A stretch of 64,000 nt of DNA from NCBI GenBank assembly GCA_965153455.1, contig OZ234494.1:10168001-10232000 (forward strand), given 5' to 3'. The notes under the pieces are model-generated. The model had not been told where the DNA came from and did not search any database. It was given only the letters and a program-made list of their open reading frames with translations. The position numbers and the translations under genes were made by a program. Of this stretch, positions 48,294-61,182 are shown in pieces; the stretch's first letter is position 1, and each line of letters begins with the position of its first letter. The stretch comes from Sphagnum compactum (taxonomy: Eukaryota > Bryophyta > Sphagnopsida > Sphagnales).

Positions 48294-51200
48294 TTAAACA
48301 ATGATGGGTTTATGTATACTTGTATCAATACATATATTCCACACAATGTATTTTTCATTGTATTACACATTATATCATCATGCTTTTGAATTGCTCCAAC
48401 ATTATCATATCTGCATTTTTTATTGATTTTTGGATATTTATCACAATTGCCTTCAAACCAAAAAAAGACATATGATTTAAATTCATGAATGGCCAATGTG
48501 TCTTGCTATGACAAGTCTTGGCAATTTACCAAAAAATGGTGTGATACTATGAACATACAATAAACATTGTTATGTAAATTGGAAATGTATGGTGCTTAAT
48601 GTAAATTAATAACTAAAACAGTAAAGCATAACAACTTATATGGTATTGTGAGCTAAACAGTTTTAGTCCTAACTCTTTATTTGATTAACATGGAATCCTA
48701 TAAGGCACAAAAATGTCATTAATTGTACTTAATGGTGAGTATTATGGTTCCTTATTAAATATGTATATTCCCCCCTAAACCCACAAAAACAATATTTGGT
48801 AAGAATCCATCTTACTACCCCAAAAATTTGAATGAACATTTAAGTAAATATACTGACAACTTAATCCCAAAAGAAGAATTAGTACAATTTCAATCTTTGC
48901 AATGCCACATAAAAATAAACTATAATTTTGTTAATATGCTTTTGTTTCAATTTTTGACATTTACATTTGCAATTTGCTAAACTGCAATTGTTCAACATGG
49001 TTTTGCATTACCAGTAGCAATGAAAATTGTTTTTTTTCCTAATGAAGGTTTTCAAATGTGTTGACAAGTTCGTTTATATTTACATCTAGGTCAAGCACGG
49101 TCCCATCTTGGCTTTCAATATTTTATTGGTATTTATCAATGTTTTTTTGTGGCAAAGTTTTGCACCTTGGCGACTTCAAAAAGTTCAATGCGAATATTTT
49201 CTCCCAAATTCCTTGTTTTTAAGAAAACGATTTCCAACCTTTTGAGAAATTTTCTTGGGGGAAAAGTTCAGTAAGTTTCAACTGAGTTTTTATTTTTGGG
49301 ACAATAAAGTTATCTGTAAAGTAAAGTCAGGAAAAGTCGGCACCAGAACCCCGTGTTTGGTCACGTATGAGACAAGATTTCAAAAAACAGTGAGAAAAAG
49401 TACACTCGACATAAACGGAGCTCAACTGGGACTGAAACTCAGATTAGCACCACATTTGGTAATCAGAGTTCGGCCTGTTCCTTTTCTTCCTGAGCGCCTT
49501 CAACCAATCACTGCTGCTGCTTTGTGTACTGTATGTATAAATGCTCTCGAGCCTCTTGCATTTAATCGTGAGTCTGAGCATTTCATACCTCTCGAGCCTC
49601 TTGCATTTAATTGTGAGTCTGAGCATTTCATACCCTTATTTAATAAAATTTCATGACTTTGCCAACAACAGTCAAGAGGGGATGAAGCATCAAATGAGGG
49701 GTGCAACTCAGGCCCAACTAGGCATGACTTTACGGATAACTTTAATGTTTCATTAGCTTTCTACTATTTGGACAAATTTATAAAACCTTGTCACCAATTA
49801 GTGCCAAATCTTTCTTGCAATACTTGCTAATGATGATACATCATTTTATAATTAAAAATGCTATGTTCAATTCATATCATTTAAATTAATAATAAATTAT
49901 TCATTTGAAAAAAATTCAATTGTATTTCAAAACCTAAATATTTTAATCAGATTGTTTGGACAATTGTAACATCAAGAATTTGGAAAGAACTTGAAACTTT
50001 GGCATTTGACAAGTTGCATTATTTCAAACATTGCACTGAAATCTCAGTGAAATCTCATTAGCTAATGTTGTTAGAGATTGTTTTGACCTCAGGAGAGCTA
50101 AATCATAATTAAGCATGTTTGAAAAATATTAGTTGTTGTCATCTTTCACAAAAATGTGAATGTGACTAACTTCTATTAGTTCAAAACCAGAAAGTAATGT
50201 TGAATGTTGTCTTGCTTCAATTCTAAACCATATTGAGATGAGTGAGATGGCCACTAATAGATTGAAGAGGTTGGAAAATTTTAGATTGGAAAACTATATG
50301 TCAATTCTTACAAGGTAGAATATCATATGGTCCAACCTTGTGTTATAATTTGAACCTTGTGTTATAGTTGGGGACGTTGGTAACACAAATCATTAAGAGG
50401 ATCTCCACCATAACACACCAAAGGCCCCTTCAATGGCAACCTATGTTTGTTGAAGAAGATGACACTATTGAGGCTCACACGGCATGCCGACCTAAAATCA
50501 GGACTTTGAGCTCCCCTATTGGACAACAAGGTGTTCTATGTTGTGGTCATCTAGAGTCCCGGTACTTGTGTAGATGAAGGAGCAATTGTAGATGAAGGAT
50601 GTAGTGAACCTAAACTTCACTCATTTAGTTAATGCAGGAAACTTGCTATTTATGCTGGGGAATGGGCCCTTCATGGCTGATTTTGGTGGGGTTTTACACA
50701 CCATGCATGCTCACCTGTTGCCTCATGAATTTAGTTTTGCATTGCCCAATTGGCCACCAAGGGCCTATTCTCTAGTATCGGAAATTGTTGAAGAATCAAG
50801 TTGAGTTGAAGGGTGATGTGTTCATAACTTTTGACTTTACTACTATTTCTCTTCCTTTGGAAACAACCCATGTGACAAAAACCAACTTTGACACAAGCAT
50901 GACATCAAAGGCACACATCATAGTATCAATGATAAATTTTTCCCATGCCTACTACATTTCAGCATAAGGTGCTTTAAGCTCCTAGTTCATATAAGATTCA
51001 TTATATCCACACTACCTAGGTCACACCTTTCGTAGTAACATATTGTCACACACATAAGAAATGTGTTTTTTTGGAGGTGGATTTTGCCATTGCTATGTCA
51101 AAAAAAACCAAATAAATTAAAATTGAAATGTTTGGTCAGAGGTGCTTAATTTTAAAAAAAGAAATTCCAAAACAAAAGAGGGAAATTTTGGTTTTTCAGG

Positions 51201-52381
51201 AAATTTTGTCACTTTTTGGATTGCCCTCAAAAGCTTATTTAGACACTTTTGTAAAACTTTTTGCCAATAAATGCTAAATCTAGCTTGGTATGTTTCCCAC
51301 CTACTCCTACATCAGAAAAAAGAAAAAAAAAGAAAAGAAAACAATGTACATAAGGCACAATGATACAACCAAATAAAAAATCAATAGGCAATTTCAACAC
51401 ATTGGAATTTGGATCCTTTTGAACTACGAAGTTAATTCCTAATATGTTCACACTTCAGACTAATTATGAGTTTTATAGAAACTAAAAATTCACAGCTGTT
51501 TTTCCAATTATTGTATTAAAAACCAGTAATTAAAGAATATCTTGCCCAGTCAATTGTATGCCCTAAGCCAATAACAACAATAACTACTAAAATGTAGATG
51601 GTAACCATGTGGTTTTGCTGACCATAAGAAATCATCACGCCCTCTTTACCTACCTTCCCCATGTCCTAATTTAATGGCCTAAATAAGTTTTTGTAGGCAT
51701 GTACTTAACGTTCATGTAAAATTTGAAACCTCATGCCCACCTATTCAGAAGGACTTGAAACACTAGGGGGTCACTTACATATCTACAAAAATGACATTAG
51801 TCTAAGATTATATGTTTAAAAAATTAATTTGGAAAGAAACAAGGTTTTTTTTTTGAGTTTTTTATTAATTAAAATTTTTAAAAAAAGAAGTTGAAAATGT
51901 TCTATATCTATAAATAATTTTAAATATTCATCAATTACCCCAAATTACCATAGTTACAAATAAACATGGATGGATACTACACATTCATCCCATTTATAAT
52001 TATGCAACAGCATAATAACTTCTGACCACAAGGGGTACCAAGAAAGTACAAAGACAACCCCCTTAAGACCGAGACCACAAGTCAATAGGTCAATTGTAAC
52101 ATGGATCAGAGGCTATTAGGAGGCAAAGATTGATAAGCAGAGTGTTTACCTATGAATAAACCTTCCACATGCAGCTACCTACTTAGTAGCCACCATATGA
52201 CTTACCTACCTATCCACTAAACACTTACATTATACATATGATCCAGCGGTGCTTAGTATATGATCTTGCACAGTAAAATTGCCTGAAGAAAAGTCAAAAT
52301 ATGTGGGTTTGACGTAGGAAAATGGTTTTGGCTCAGCAAAAGTGTACAGCTTGCGTGGCTTGTAAACGTAGTAGCAACATT
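48294..52381. other. AT-rich interval, no gene recognised
   Basis: About 4 kb of AT-rich DNA. Frames at 49255-49656 and 50368-50577 carry no known motif. A 45-bp tandem duplication lies at 49544-49633. Confidence 0.45.
49544..49633. repeat. 45-bp tandem duplication
   Basis: Two units starting ctctcgagcctcttgcattt at 49544 and 49589 differ at one position. Confidence 0.95.
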
Positions 52382-52786
52382 GTGCATAATGTGAGTGCAA
52401 TGCGTGTTTGGGCATCATTGATATTTTTTGAGAAAAGATGGTTCCAAATCGTGCATAGCATGAGTGCAATGCGTGTTTGGGTGTCATCAATCTCTTTTGA
52501 GAAAAGATGGATCCAAATCATGCATAACATTGTGCAATGTGTGTTTGGGCATTTATCCATCTTTTATGAGGAAAAAATGGATCCAAATCGTGCATAACAT
52601 GAGTCCAAAGAACAGTTGGGCATCATTCATGTTTTTCAAAAAAAAGATGAATTCAAATCATGCATATCATGAGTGCAAAGTGTGTCTAAGCATCATCCTG
52701 AACATGCAGAACATGAGTCAAAAGTGTGTTTGGGCACCATCCATGTTTTTGGAAAAGATGGATCCAAAACGTGCATAACATGAGTG
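52382..52786 (+). repeat. ~75-bp minisatellite, about six units
   Basis: The unit reads like cgtgcataacatgagtgcaa, tgcgtgtttgggcatcatcc and atcttttgagaaaagatgga, then tccaaat. It ends about 70 bp before the hAT-like element. Confidence 0.85.
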
Positions 52787-52853
52787 GAACCCCATTAAGG
52801 GTCTTCCTGGAGTAGGCCCTCAAATCCAAGAAGACCTTGAATGAGGTTCTTTC

Positions 52854-54055
52854 CAGTGTCGAGCAGTTCTCACTTTTTTTTGAGAACTGCCGGTTCCGGT
52901 TCTTTCTGCCTCTATGTGAGAATGGGGTCAATTTTTTGATTTTTAAAAAAAATTAGCGTTGAAGAGAACCTACCCAATTTTTAATATTCTAAAATATATA
53001 TTATAATCCAGTTCTCAAGGTACTCAGTTGTCACTCATTTGAGAACAGTCAATTTTCAAAATCAGTTCTCAATAATTTGGTTCTCAAGTTTTTTTTAAAT
53101 CATAAAAGAAAAACAATGAAAACAAAAAACTGGATTATTAAACAATTAAAACTGAGCAAATAAGGGGTTTGATGCCTTGTTTTGTTAGTGGTCCAGTTTT
53201 CAAAAGAAGCAGTTGATTCAAGTCCGATTTTCTCAAATTTCTGAACCTCCGGTTCAGATATTTCAAAACCTAACCTAGAACCTGAACATAACCTGCAATT
53301 AACCTGGACCTGTCAACACTGGTTTTTTCCACCATTGAGCGGTTCTCAAATGCTCACCCAATTCTCAACCCAGCCCGGTTCTCACAATGAGAACTGATTG
53401 ACACTTTTAAATGTGAGAACCGGACTGAAAATCGACCTCAGGTTCTCACATGACCCAGAACCGATTATGAAAACCGGTTTAAATGTATACACATATATAT
53501 ATTTTTGAGAACGGACAGGTTCTTTGATAGAACTCAGATCCGGTTCTCAGAGTTCTCTGTATCATTTATTGGTTCCTCTTGTTCTTCTTCTCACTTAGGA
53601 CTGCTACTCTTGTCCTGTTGCTTTTTTTCTCATACTGCTATTACTTTTCTCCCATTATTACTCTTCTCTCTTATTGTTATTACTCCTCTTTATTACTATC
53701 ACTTCTTTCCCATTGCTCTTATTCTTTTCCTGTTGTTGTTACTTTTCTCACATAGTGTTGCTCTTTTCCTGTGAAGAAGTCATTTAATTAATAATTATTA
53801 AAACTGATTTTAATTAAGGAAAATTTTAATAATCAGGTTGTGAAAGCCAGATGTGAAAACAGATTGTTGTTGTATATATGAGAATCGACTTATTTGAGAA
53901 CTGGGTGAGTTTTTAAAAAATAAAAATTTGATAACCTCACCGGTTCTCGTCAGCCCAATATATATATATATTAGAGAACCGATCAGGTTCTCATAACATC
54001 ATGAGAGAACCGGAACCGGCTGGTTCTCACAAAAAGTGAGAACCGCCCAACACTG
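52854..54055. mobile_element. 1.2-kb hAT-like non-autonomous element (MITE)
   Basis: The ends CAGTGTCGAGCAGTTCTCAC (from 52854) and, reversed, CAGTGTTGGGCGGTTCTCAC (to 54055) match at 18 of 21 positions. Both continue into ccggttccggttct. The flanking 8-mers gttctttc and gtttttcc agree at 6 of 8, fitting an old 8-bp hAT target-site duplication. The inside has no transposase but carries GGTTCTCA and its complement many times and a pyrimidine-rich stretch (53575-53775). Part of an end-like sequence recurs near 53313. Confidence 0.8.
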
Positions 54056-54116
54056 GTTTTTCCCCAACATAATGAACATTTTCAAATCTAAAGGATGTTA
54101 CAAAAGTATAAGGTAC

Positions 54117-54437
54117 CTTACACAGGTACCTTACAACGCGATTTGTGATGGAGTCGCAGCGCAAGCGGCGGCAGCAACAGGTCTGACTGCCTCCATACTA
54201 CCTGTACGTTGCACCAACTCTCCTGTGAAAGCTTGAGATCCAACATGAGCAGCAGCAGAGTTGCAAGGAGAACATGAAGCAATGCACCGGCACATCAGGG
54301 TTTTCACAGCAGCAACGGCGCACCAAACCCTAATCTGCAGAGACGAAAGCGGGTATCGTACATTCTTGGGGGTGGGGGGGGGGGGGGGGGGGACCGAAAA
54401 CTTCTAGCCTTACAAATCTGTAAGGTACCTGTGTAAG
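54117..54437 (-). mobile_element. 321-bp TIR-bounded element carrying a copy of aspartate kinase exon 1 (Pack-TYPE-like)
   Basis: Perfect 18-bp inverted ends, cttacacaggtaccttac at 54117-54134 and its reverse complement at 54420-54437, bracket 54135-54405. That inner part is an antisense copy (about 90% by eye) of 54540-54808: the 5' flank, start codon and transit-peptide coding region of the adjacent aspartate kinase gene. A poly(G) run (54374-54392) has grown inside. The copy lacks a 14-bp telo-box insertion found in the gene and has one extra GCC-type triplet. No clear target-site duplication. Confidence 0.75.
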
Positions 54438-54634
54438 TATTTAAACACAGGATCTAATTGGACGGTCACGATGTAGTCTCTTTTTGCAGAGCATACGTTG
54501 ACCATGTTTGTTGCATGGAGATGGACGGTGGCGATTGGCGAGAAGTTTTCGTACCCCCCGGCCAGAAAGTACAATACCCGCTATCGTCTCCGCATATTAG
54601 GGTTTGGTGCAAACCCTAATGTGCCGTTACTGCT

Positions 54635-57600
54635 GTGAAAACCCTGATGTGCCGTTGCATTACTTCATGTTCTCCTTGCAGCTCTGCTGCTGCTCTTGTT
54701 GGATCTCAAGCTTGCACAGGAGAGTTGGTGCAACGTACAGGTAGTATGGAGGCGGTCAGACCTGCTGCTGCCGCTTGCGCTGCGACTCCATCGCAAATCG
54801 CGTTCTACTTTTCGACTTCACGCCGTTGCACTAAGCTGCAATTCGCTGGCGGAGCTGACTTCTCTCCTTCGACTAGGGTTAAAGCTTCGTCCTTGGAATG
54901 GTCTGCTTCTTTTTCCTCTGGTAATGGAACGAGCTGGATTGAGAAATTCGGTTTTTGCAACTGCAAAAATGGGCCGAGACGACGACTTCTTCATCACGAG
55001 GCGCGGTGGGTGTGTTGTGATAACAACGGTGGTTTGGTGGGACTAGAGGAAAGAGTACTGGAAGGAGGTGGTGGTGCTGCGGCGGCAGGTGGGAAGAAGA
55101 GATCGCAGCAGCAGCAGCTTTACACTGTTGTCATGAAGTTTGGCGGATCCTCGGTGGCCTCAGCTGACAGAATGCGAGAAGTGGCAGACCTGATTCTCAG
55201 TTTCCGTGACGAGATTCCGATCATTGTGATGTCTGCTATGGGCAAGACCACGAATAATCTTCTCAAGGTGCCGTTTTCTCTCACATTTTGCCGCAGTTGT
55301 TTGTTGCAAAAAAAAGGTTTCGTGGGGGCGGATCCTTTTGCACAAGCAAAACCCCCTGGGTTTTGTGTCTTAGTGTGAAAGCAAGGTGATTCAATGGCGA
55401 GCAGATGTTGTTGTAGCATGTTGCAATGTTTGCAGCACTGATGTTTTGTCCACCTTTGGAACCAGGCAGGGGAGACAGCCATTTCTTGTGAAGTGGCAGA
55501 GTGCTGCTCTATTGTGGAGTTCAATCTTATAAAGGATCTCCATCTGCGGTACTGATTACTTTCCCATCCAGGTTGCAAAATGTTGTAACCATCTGCGTTC
55601 TCTTTATGATGTTATAGACAATTGTGAAGAGGTTTAGATTGCAAGTTCCAAGAGCTAATTGGTCTTGAGGAAGCATGACTGCTCTAAGACTTGTACACAT
55701 AAGCTGTTAATGGAATTCCTTCCGGAATATGTTGACAAGCATCATGACCATGTTGCACTGTGCACAAGAGTTGAGGGGATGCGATGCTGGGTATTGCAGA
55801 ACTGCTGATCAGCTGGGGATAGATCGCTCTATTATTGCAGGTATCCTGTGTACCTCATGCATGCCTTGTTTTCAAACCAGATTTTAAGATCGAAGTCTTG
55901 AGTTTTTTCTGAAACTAGGAGCCTGGTGCTGCCTTTGACATTTCCAATCATGCATGGCAGGACTTGTGCTGTATACTCTCTTTGCCGTTACTACATGCTG
56001 GCTCCATATGGCCTCCCCTTGCTTGATTCATGGATTGGGAGATGATATCATATGAGACTGTACCTGAAACACCCTGGGCACTAGTACAGAGTTGTCTACT
56101 TGTTTGGTCTAGAGTGTAGGGTATGTCTGTCAAATAGTAGAGATTCTGTGTTTTTTTATTCCATGGAGCAGATGTTGGATTCGACAGAATACAAGTGACA
56201 GCTTTTGCTAGGGGATGGTGGAACCGGGTTCTTGCAAACCATAATTGTTGAATGTCATGACTGAAATGCGTTGCTTTGTTTTGGAGCAGGACTTTTAGAA
56301 GAGCTGGAGAGTTTGCTGACCAGAATTGGTTCAGACGGAGAGCTGTCAGACTGCACTAAGGATGAGTTGGTTTCCTTTGGAGAACGACTCTCGACACGCA
56401 TTTTTGCCGCCTACCTGAACAAAATTGGAAGACATTCTCAGCAGGTCTGTCTGACACAATTTATGGCTGGTTTTATCTAGTGTTATGTGCATTTTTGCTA
56501 GGATGATTTTTGAAGGTCCAGCTTCAGTCCATGGAATTGAGTATATGAAGATAGCTGTTGTGCCTTCCCCTGTGATTATATAAATACTCATTTGCAAATG
56601 GTCCAAATAAATTATAGGTCTTCCTTGTGGTGATTTGGCGTGCAGTATGATGCTTTTGATTTAGGAGTCATCACAACTGATGAGTTCACAAATGCTGAAA
56701 TTGTGGAAACAACATATCCCACAGTTTTGAGACGGCTTCAAGAGGAGTCAGAGAGGTGCAAGACGTTTGCAAGGGGTCCAACAATACCAGTTGTGACTGG
56801 ATTCCTTGGCAAGGTAGGGGACATCATGAAACCTGCTACCTGTCCTTTTCACCATGCTAAAGAAGTTTGACTATGTCTGCAAGCTTATATGTTCTCCCAC
56901 TGTGAATTTGTGCTGACCTTTGCATAACATAGGTTGTATAGGATAATCAAATCTCTATCCAGCACAAATCCTGGTTGATTTAACAGAGCTTGTTGCAGCT
57001 GGAATGAAGATTCTATTGGCTTTTTTGATTTGCTACTCTTCTTGAGTGCTAGCTGTCATCATGACTGAGTCTTCATGTTGCCTTTTGAAATCTGGCAGAA
57101 GCTCAGAGTGCAGATTTTTATTGTACTGATAGCATTAAGTTTGAGCAGATGATTATACACTTATGTACATGTGCTGTTGTGAAGTGATGAAGTCAGTTTG
57201 GACCTAGTGGTAGCTAGTGACTGCCATTTGTCATGATGGTGATGGTCTGAAGTTTGTGATTGACACTCACAAGGTTACGACTATGCTTTTTCATGTTATA
57301 TTTCTTCTGGTGTTTTTTGGGATTGTAACACAATGGTTGCCTTGTTTTTGTCTTGGTCTTTTCCTGTTTCCTCACCTTGGTAACCTGATGGCCCCTCTCC
57401 AGTTCTTGTCCAGTTTTCTTTCTACTTTATCTAGTAAGAAGTTTTGTAGATGATCTGGTTTTTCCCAATTTCTGTGGCATGTACCTTGCAAGTGGGTGTG
57501 AAACCTGATATATTTGGTAACTCTAATAAATGACAAGAGGAGCCATTAGAAATACACTTGCACACCCACTTGCAGGGAGCTGATGAAGTCTGTAGGGATG

Positions 57601-60600
57601 TTATGGTAGCTGGTCACTGCCATATGCTTGCCATTGAAGTTCTTTCGACATGCATGTGACTGCTGCTGTTTGTTCAGATTGCACCTCGGTTTTGTTTTTG
57701 TTTCTTTTTTCTGTTCTATAGGGTTTGGTTTCTTCTTTTTCTTGTTCACTGAAATCTGTACAGCCTTGTTTATCAGATCATCTCTCAATTCTGTTTATGT
57801 TGACTTGAATCGTTAGTATGAAGAAGTTCTCAGGAGTTATGAAGATGGATGTGTTTCTGTTGACTTTTCAATCTGATTGAGCTTGAATAACACAGATGAG
57901 CCATCCTCTGTGCACAGGGCATGTCCACAGGACTGGTGACAACTCTTGGTAGAGGGGGAAGTGACTTAACAGCCACAGCCATTGGGAAAGCACTTGGACT
58001 CCGAGAAATTCAGGTGGCTTAGCTCCCTGCACCCAATTGCTTTACTTTGCTTTTTTGATTTATCTTCATGAAGGTCCTAAGTCCTCTCATTGGTTTTGTG
58101 AAGGAATTATGGCTCTTCTCTGCAAAAGGACTCTCTTTTTCACCATGCTCATAGTACCACATTTGTAGTCTCACCATACTTTGCTATCATTGCTTTCCCA
58201 GTTCTTTCATTGTGTAATGCTAAAGAGGTCTGTGGCTAGGAAAGTCCTGTTTAGTACTTTATGATCTGACTACAGAATGGTCCTTAAAGAATGTTGGTAC
58301 TAATATGTGAGGTTTGTTCACATTGTTTAGAGAATGTGAGTGCTCATCACTCAGATGTGCTTTCTCACATGGTGATATGTCTACTGTCAAGTATATGGAG
58401 TACCAAAGCAGAAGATTAAGTATTCCGTGTCTTTGTCAACCACCTGTTGAAGATTCCCCATACAGGAAGGCTTGCATGCAATCTTTGTATGAGTGTGAAT
58501 CTGAAGCTTTGTGTATCCTAATGCCTTCAATGAGGATATTCAAAATTGCAGCTCATTGAGGATGATTGCTGTTTGAGTTCCCATCTGGCAAATCTTGATT
58601 GTCTTTGATGAGAAGACTGATGTTGAGGCTCACTCTGGGCAGGTGTGGAAAGATGTTGATGGGGTTTTGACATGCAACCCCAGTATTTATGGCAAAGCTT
58701 TACCTGTTCCATTTTTGACCTTTGAGGAAGCATCAGAGTTGGCTTACTTCGGTGCCCAGGTACTTTTTCCACAGACCATTGTTACTTAAGTTGATTAAAT
58801 CAGCAGGCAGGCAGGCAGATGATAGAGACACTTGATGTTCCATATGCAGATGTCATGCAGAGTAACAGGGGCTCTTAAAAGATGTGGTTTACAGGAGGCA
58901 ACTGGTACTCACACAGGGTGGGATGTATTTTAATTCAAGAGTCTGGAACAGATTGAAGTCAAGCTATTTGTAGGAGCTGGTGATTATGATGATGTGTGCC
59001 TAGTATGGAGCTCTGACCAAGGTTTGATACTGGCAGGTGTTGCACCCTGAATCAATGAGACCAGCAGAAGCTGCAAATATCCCTGTACGTGTTAAAAATT
59101 CATACAATCCACAATCACCGGGCACCCTCATTACGAGAAACCGAGATATGAGTCAGGTCTGGTTTTCTGGACTAATTTGATATGGTTGTGGCTATGATTA
59201 TATGGTTCTGTAGATTCTGGATGCAAAATCCATGAGATGAACAAATTGATTGTGCCTTGTCTGAGAATTCTCAAACCACACCATGATGTTGTAGTTCCTC
59301 AAGGGCATTTGGACTGTTCTCTATGTTGGTGAGCCTGTTTCCCAGCTAAGTGTGGATGTAAACTTAGAGATTTTGGGGAGCTCAAGTAAGGGTGCTCTCA
59401 TAGAAAGTTCAATCCTTCATTTAACCTGTGACATTGTCATGATTTCAGTCAAACATAACAAGCATTGTGCTGAAACAAAATGTGACAATGGTGGACATTC
59501 AGAGCACCCGCATGTTAGGCCGAGTTGGCTTCTTGGCAAAGGTCAGCTTTGCACTTACCATGTGAACTATTTTTGGTGGGATCTGGTTTCACAGCTGATA
59601 TTGATTCTGAATTATTGGCAGATCTCATTCTGACTGTGATTTCTGTTATTTATCAGAGACTGAAAAGCTTTGTGAGTGTCATACAAGGGTGACTGACATG
59701 CTTGTCTTCCAGGTTTTCACCACATTTGAGAAATTGGGCATTTCAGTTGATGTCCTTGCCACAAGTGAGGTTAGCATCTCGCTGACACTGGACCCTTCCA
59801 AGCTATGGAGTCGAGAACTTATCCAGCAGGTACAGCTTTCACCTGCTGACCTCTTGTGACTGAAATAATTCTTTGTATCTGTTTTGATGGAATTTGCATT
59901 GTTGCTAAAGCTTCATGAACATGGCCCAGCAAGCATGGACAGTAGTTTTCTTGGAGTGATTTTCACCTGCAGCTTTGTGGTTTTTACATTTCTGAATGAG
60001 GCAATCATTATGTTTAGATCAGGATGCAGGATCAGTTTTGAGAGGATAATTCTATACAATTCCCATACAGAAAATTGGGGAGAAGATAATATTCCTTTAG
60101 TATGATTACTGAATTTCCAGACTGTGGAAACAGACTAGCTTTTGTGGTTAAGATGAGATGCTTGTCCCCTTGGACAGGTCTGCGGTTTTTATTCTTTGAG
60201 GATGATGTGTTCCATTTGCCTTACTGAACAAGTCTTTGAGATCTGATGGATAGCTGACAAGGGCCAGAAGGGACTGGAGGTGGAAAACAGGAATTGGACA
60301 AAATGAAGACAGAGCTGCAGAGTATTGGTGCAGTAGTGAATTTAGTGAAGAGGCGTTCCATCATTTCCCTTATTTGCAATGTCAAACGCTCCTCTCTCAT
60401 CTTGGAGAAGGTAAAACAATATGTTCTATATTCCTATTGATTTGTGGTCATGGGAACTTGAAGTGATGTTGCTGGCTTGCAAATGCAAATAGGATGAAGA
60501 GTGGTGCCTTATCTGCTGGGGTTGATGGCCTGATCCATCTTAAAACCTTCTTTGTGCTGGATCTGATCAAACAGGTTTTTGAGGTGTTCAACAAGAATAA

Positions 60601-61182
60601 TGTCAATGTTCAAATGATCTCTCAGGGTGCCTCCAAGGTGTGTGTCACATTCATTAAATCTGCTACACTGTTAAGTTGCAAATAATGGTTACAGACTGAA
60701 TGATGTCTTGCTTGATGTTGGTAAATTTTTTGCTCGTCTATGTACAGTTGACATTGAGCTTCTCATTGCTATGAGCTTCTTCTGTGACCCAGTTTGAGCA
60801 AAAGAACAATGTCTACAATTTGGCAGCTTTGCTTCCTAGTTATGTGTAGTTAGTGTCTGTAAAACTTGTGTATTTCATCTGCATGGCAATAAAGTCAACA
60901 AGCAGGGTAGGGTTTAACCTTGAAGGATGGACAGTATGTGTCAACCTACATCTGTAGATTTGTATACAAATTTATCTGTTTAGTTGTCCCAGAATGTATG
61001 TTTCTGCATGTACTGTAGTTTTGAATGATGGTATGTGTTGTATTTGGGGGAAACAGGTGAACATCTCAATGGTAGTGGATGATGCAGAGGCAGAGTCTCT
61101 TGTGATTCAGTTGCACAAAGTCTTCTTTCCAGAATTGGAGTCAGATGGAAATAAAGTGATTGTGAAAGGTATCTTGCAGTGA
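54635..61182 (+). CDS. AK: aspartate kinase, monofunctional, plastid (lysine/threonine pathway)
   Basis: Catalyses ATP-dependent phosphorylation of aspartate, the first step to Lys, Thr, Met and Ile in plastids. Thirteen exons fit in phase: 54635-55267, 55466-55548, 55800-55840, 56290-56444, 56646-56813, 57918-58013, 58643-58759, 59037-59156, 59449-59541, 59713-59829, 60291-60410, 60575-60637 and 61057-61182, all with GT/AG borders, giving 643 residues. Met at 54746 is an alternative start (606). The N-terminal ~160 residues look like a transit peptide. The kinase domain has VVMKFGGSS (168-173), SAMGKTT, SFGERLSTR, DEFTNAEI, LGRGGSDLTA (370-379) and ELAYFGAQVLHPESMRPA. Two ACT domains follow (VDVLATSEVSISLTL; VNVQMISQGAS), where lysine feedback acts in the family. 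No homoserine dehydrogenase is fused. AATAAA at 61190 may be the poly(A) signal. Confidence 0.95.

Noticed and set aside
57176-57640. Repeated tgatgaagtc...actgccat phrases and a 14-bp inverted repeat in aspartate kinase intron 5
   Set aside because: About 70% similarity over 60 bp and a short hairpin; too weak to call a mobile element.
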